Below, one piece after another: positions 63,340-64,000 of a stretch of DNA of 64,000 nucleotides. The stretch's first letter is position 1, and each line of letters begins with the position of its first letter. The notes below the pieces were generated by a model. The model searched no databases and was not told the DNA's origin. It saw only the letters and a program-made list of their open reading frames with translations. This DNA comes from Bog-159 sp963738345 (GTDB taxonomy: Bacteria > Acidobacteriota > Terriglobia > Bryobacterales > Bryobacteraceae): contig CAVTWI010000002.1 in assembly GCA_963738345.1 (NCBI GenBank), positions 6,572,001 to 6,636,000 of the forward strand, given 5' to 3'. The translations under genes and the position numbers were made by a program.

Positions 63340-64000
63340 TCGAACTGCGCGCGCTGACCGAGAGCCGGCAATATCAGGAAGCGGTGGAACTGCAGAGGAC
63401 CGTCTGGGGATTCAACGACATCGAATTGCTGCCGGTGCGGTTGTTCGTGGTGGCCACCAAGGTGGGCGGCCAGGCGTTCGGCGCTTTCGATGGCAAACGC
63501 CATGGTGGGCTTCCTGCTATCGATTCCCGGCTTGAAGACAAGCGCGCGGGCGGATCGTACCTGCACAGCCACATGCTGGGCGTGCTGGCGGAGTACCGCA
63601 ACAAGGGCGTGGGCCGCATGCTGAAGCTGCAGCAGCGCGAGGATGCGCTGGAGCGCGGCATCGACCTGATCGAGTGGACCTTCGATCCGCTGGAGTTGAA
63701 GAACGCCTTCTTCAACATGGAGCGGCTGGGCGCCATCGTGCGGCGCTACGTGGAAAATCAGTACGGCACCACCACCAGCCCGCTGCATGGCGGCTTGCCT
63801 ACGGATCGCTGCGTGGCGGAGTGGTGGCTGGCGAGTCCGCATGCGGAAGCCGTTCTGGCCGGGCAGCACGCCGGCGCGGCAGGTGGAAGAGCGCATCGAG
63901 GTGCCGGCCGATATCGACGTGATTCGCCGCGAAGAGCCGCGGCGCGCGCGGGAAATTCAGAAATCGCTGGGCGAGCGTCTGACGCAGCGGCTTCGATCGC
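63336..64000 (+). CDS. GNAT superfamily N-acetyltransferase (frameshifted, reaches window edge)
   Basis: Starts at a GTG overlapping the mazG stop. Frame 1: ELRALTESRQYQEAVELQRT, then FVVATKVGGQAFGAFDGKR. After an extra base at ~63,502 the next frame reads MVGFLLSIPGLKTS. From ~63,555 the first frame resumes: YLHSHMLGVLAEYRNKGVGR (acetyl-CoA loop), IDLIEWTFDPLELKNAFFN, IVRRYVENQYGTTTSPLHGG. Near 63,862 a further extra base leads to RQVEERIEVPADIDVIRREE. This is the COG3375-like GNAT family; substrate unknown. At least three frame events, so annotated as disrupted. Confidence 0.8.
   Translation, partial: MIELRALTESRQYQEAVELQRTVWGFNDIELLPVRLFVVATKVGGQAFGAFDGKRHGGLPAIDSRLEDKRAGGSYLHSHMLGVLAEYRNKGVGRMLKLQQREDALERGIDLIEWTFDPLELKNAFFNMERLGAIVRRYVENQYGTTTSPLHGGLPTDRCVAEWWLASPHAEAVLAGQHAGAAGGRAHRGAGRYRRDSPRRAAARAGNSEIAGRASDAAASI

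Overview
This is a high-GC, densely coded chromosomal segment. It looks like a member of the Acidobacteriota, most likely from the Bryobacterales/Solibacter group. That is an inference from gene content, not from a marker-gene search: a Ser/Thr kinase fused to a TolB-like propeller, FG-GAP/VCBS repeat proteins, a GGA-x-YGT propeller repeat protein, IPT/TIG and Ig-like secreted proteins, Gfo/Idh/MocA and DUF1080 proteins, and a GH127 enzyme. No rRNA, CRISPR array or complete insertion sequence was seen.

Layout. 0-6 kb: a partial glycine-zipper membrane protein, a LolA-like exported protein, an intradiol-dioxygenase-like protein, a serine hydrolase, and a two-gene operon of a SIR2-like protein with a multi-pass membrane protein. 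6-10.3 kb: an ECF-type sigma factor with a small membrane protein, then divergent katG and oxyR-like genes, each carrying three single-base frameshifts. 10.4-23 kb: mostly exported or surface proteins (kinase-propeller, GH18-like protein, two FG-GAP proteins, Ig-like protein) with two decayed gene fragments, then tRNA-Ala. 23-28.4 kb: an operon of lipoprotein, ABC permease and ABC ATPase, then purM-purN and two small conserved genes. 28.4-30.5 kb: an oxidoreductase and an exported RraA-like protein.

30.5-35.8 kb is the main accessory region. tRNA-Glu carries a 4.7-kb integrative element flanked by a perfect 44-bp direct repeat of the tRNA 3' half. The element encodes a tyrosine integrase (frameshifted as read), a zinc-ribbon protein, an excisionase-like HTH protein, a CHC2-type zinc-finger protein and two exported cargo proteins. 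It has paired internal 18-bp repeats and a divergent promoter region with a palindromic operator candidate. A decayed serine recombinase lies just outside it.

36-53 kb: a propeller protein, a toxin-antitoxin remnant, the bifunctional (p)ppGpp enzyme, several hydrolases, GH127, ribulose-phosphate epimerase, an amidohydrolase and a 1662-residue repeat protein built on an exact 435-bp period. 53-64 kb: an Rrf2 regulator, an EamA transporter, a DUF1080-PHP fusion, the ImuA-ImuB-DnaE2 mutagenic translesion cassette, a HigBA module with a frameshifted toxin, mazG and a GNAT protein.

A caution for the whole window: almost every broken gene needs exactly one base removed per break to recover a normal-length protein. 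That pattern fits insertion-type sequencing error at least as well as real pseudogenisation, so the disrupted calls are provisional.
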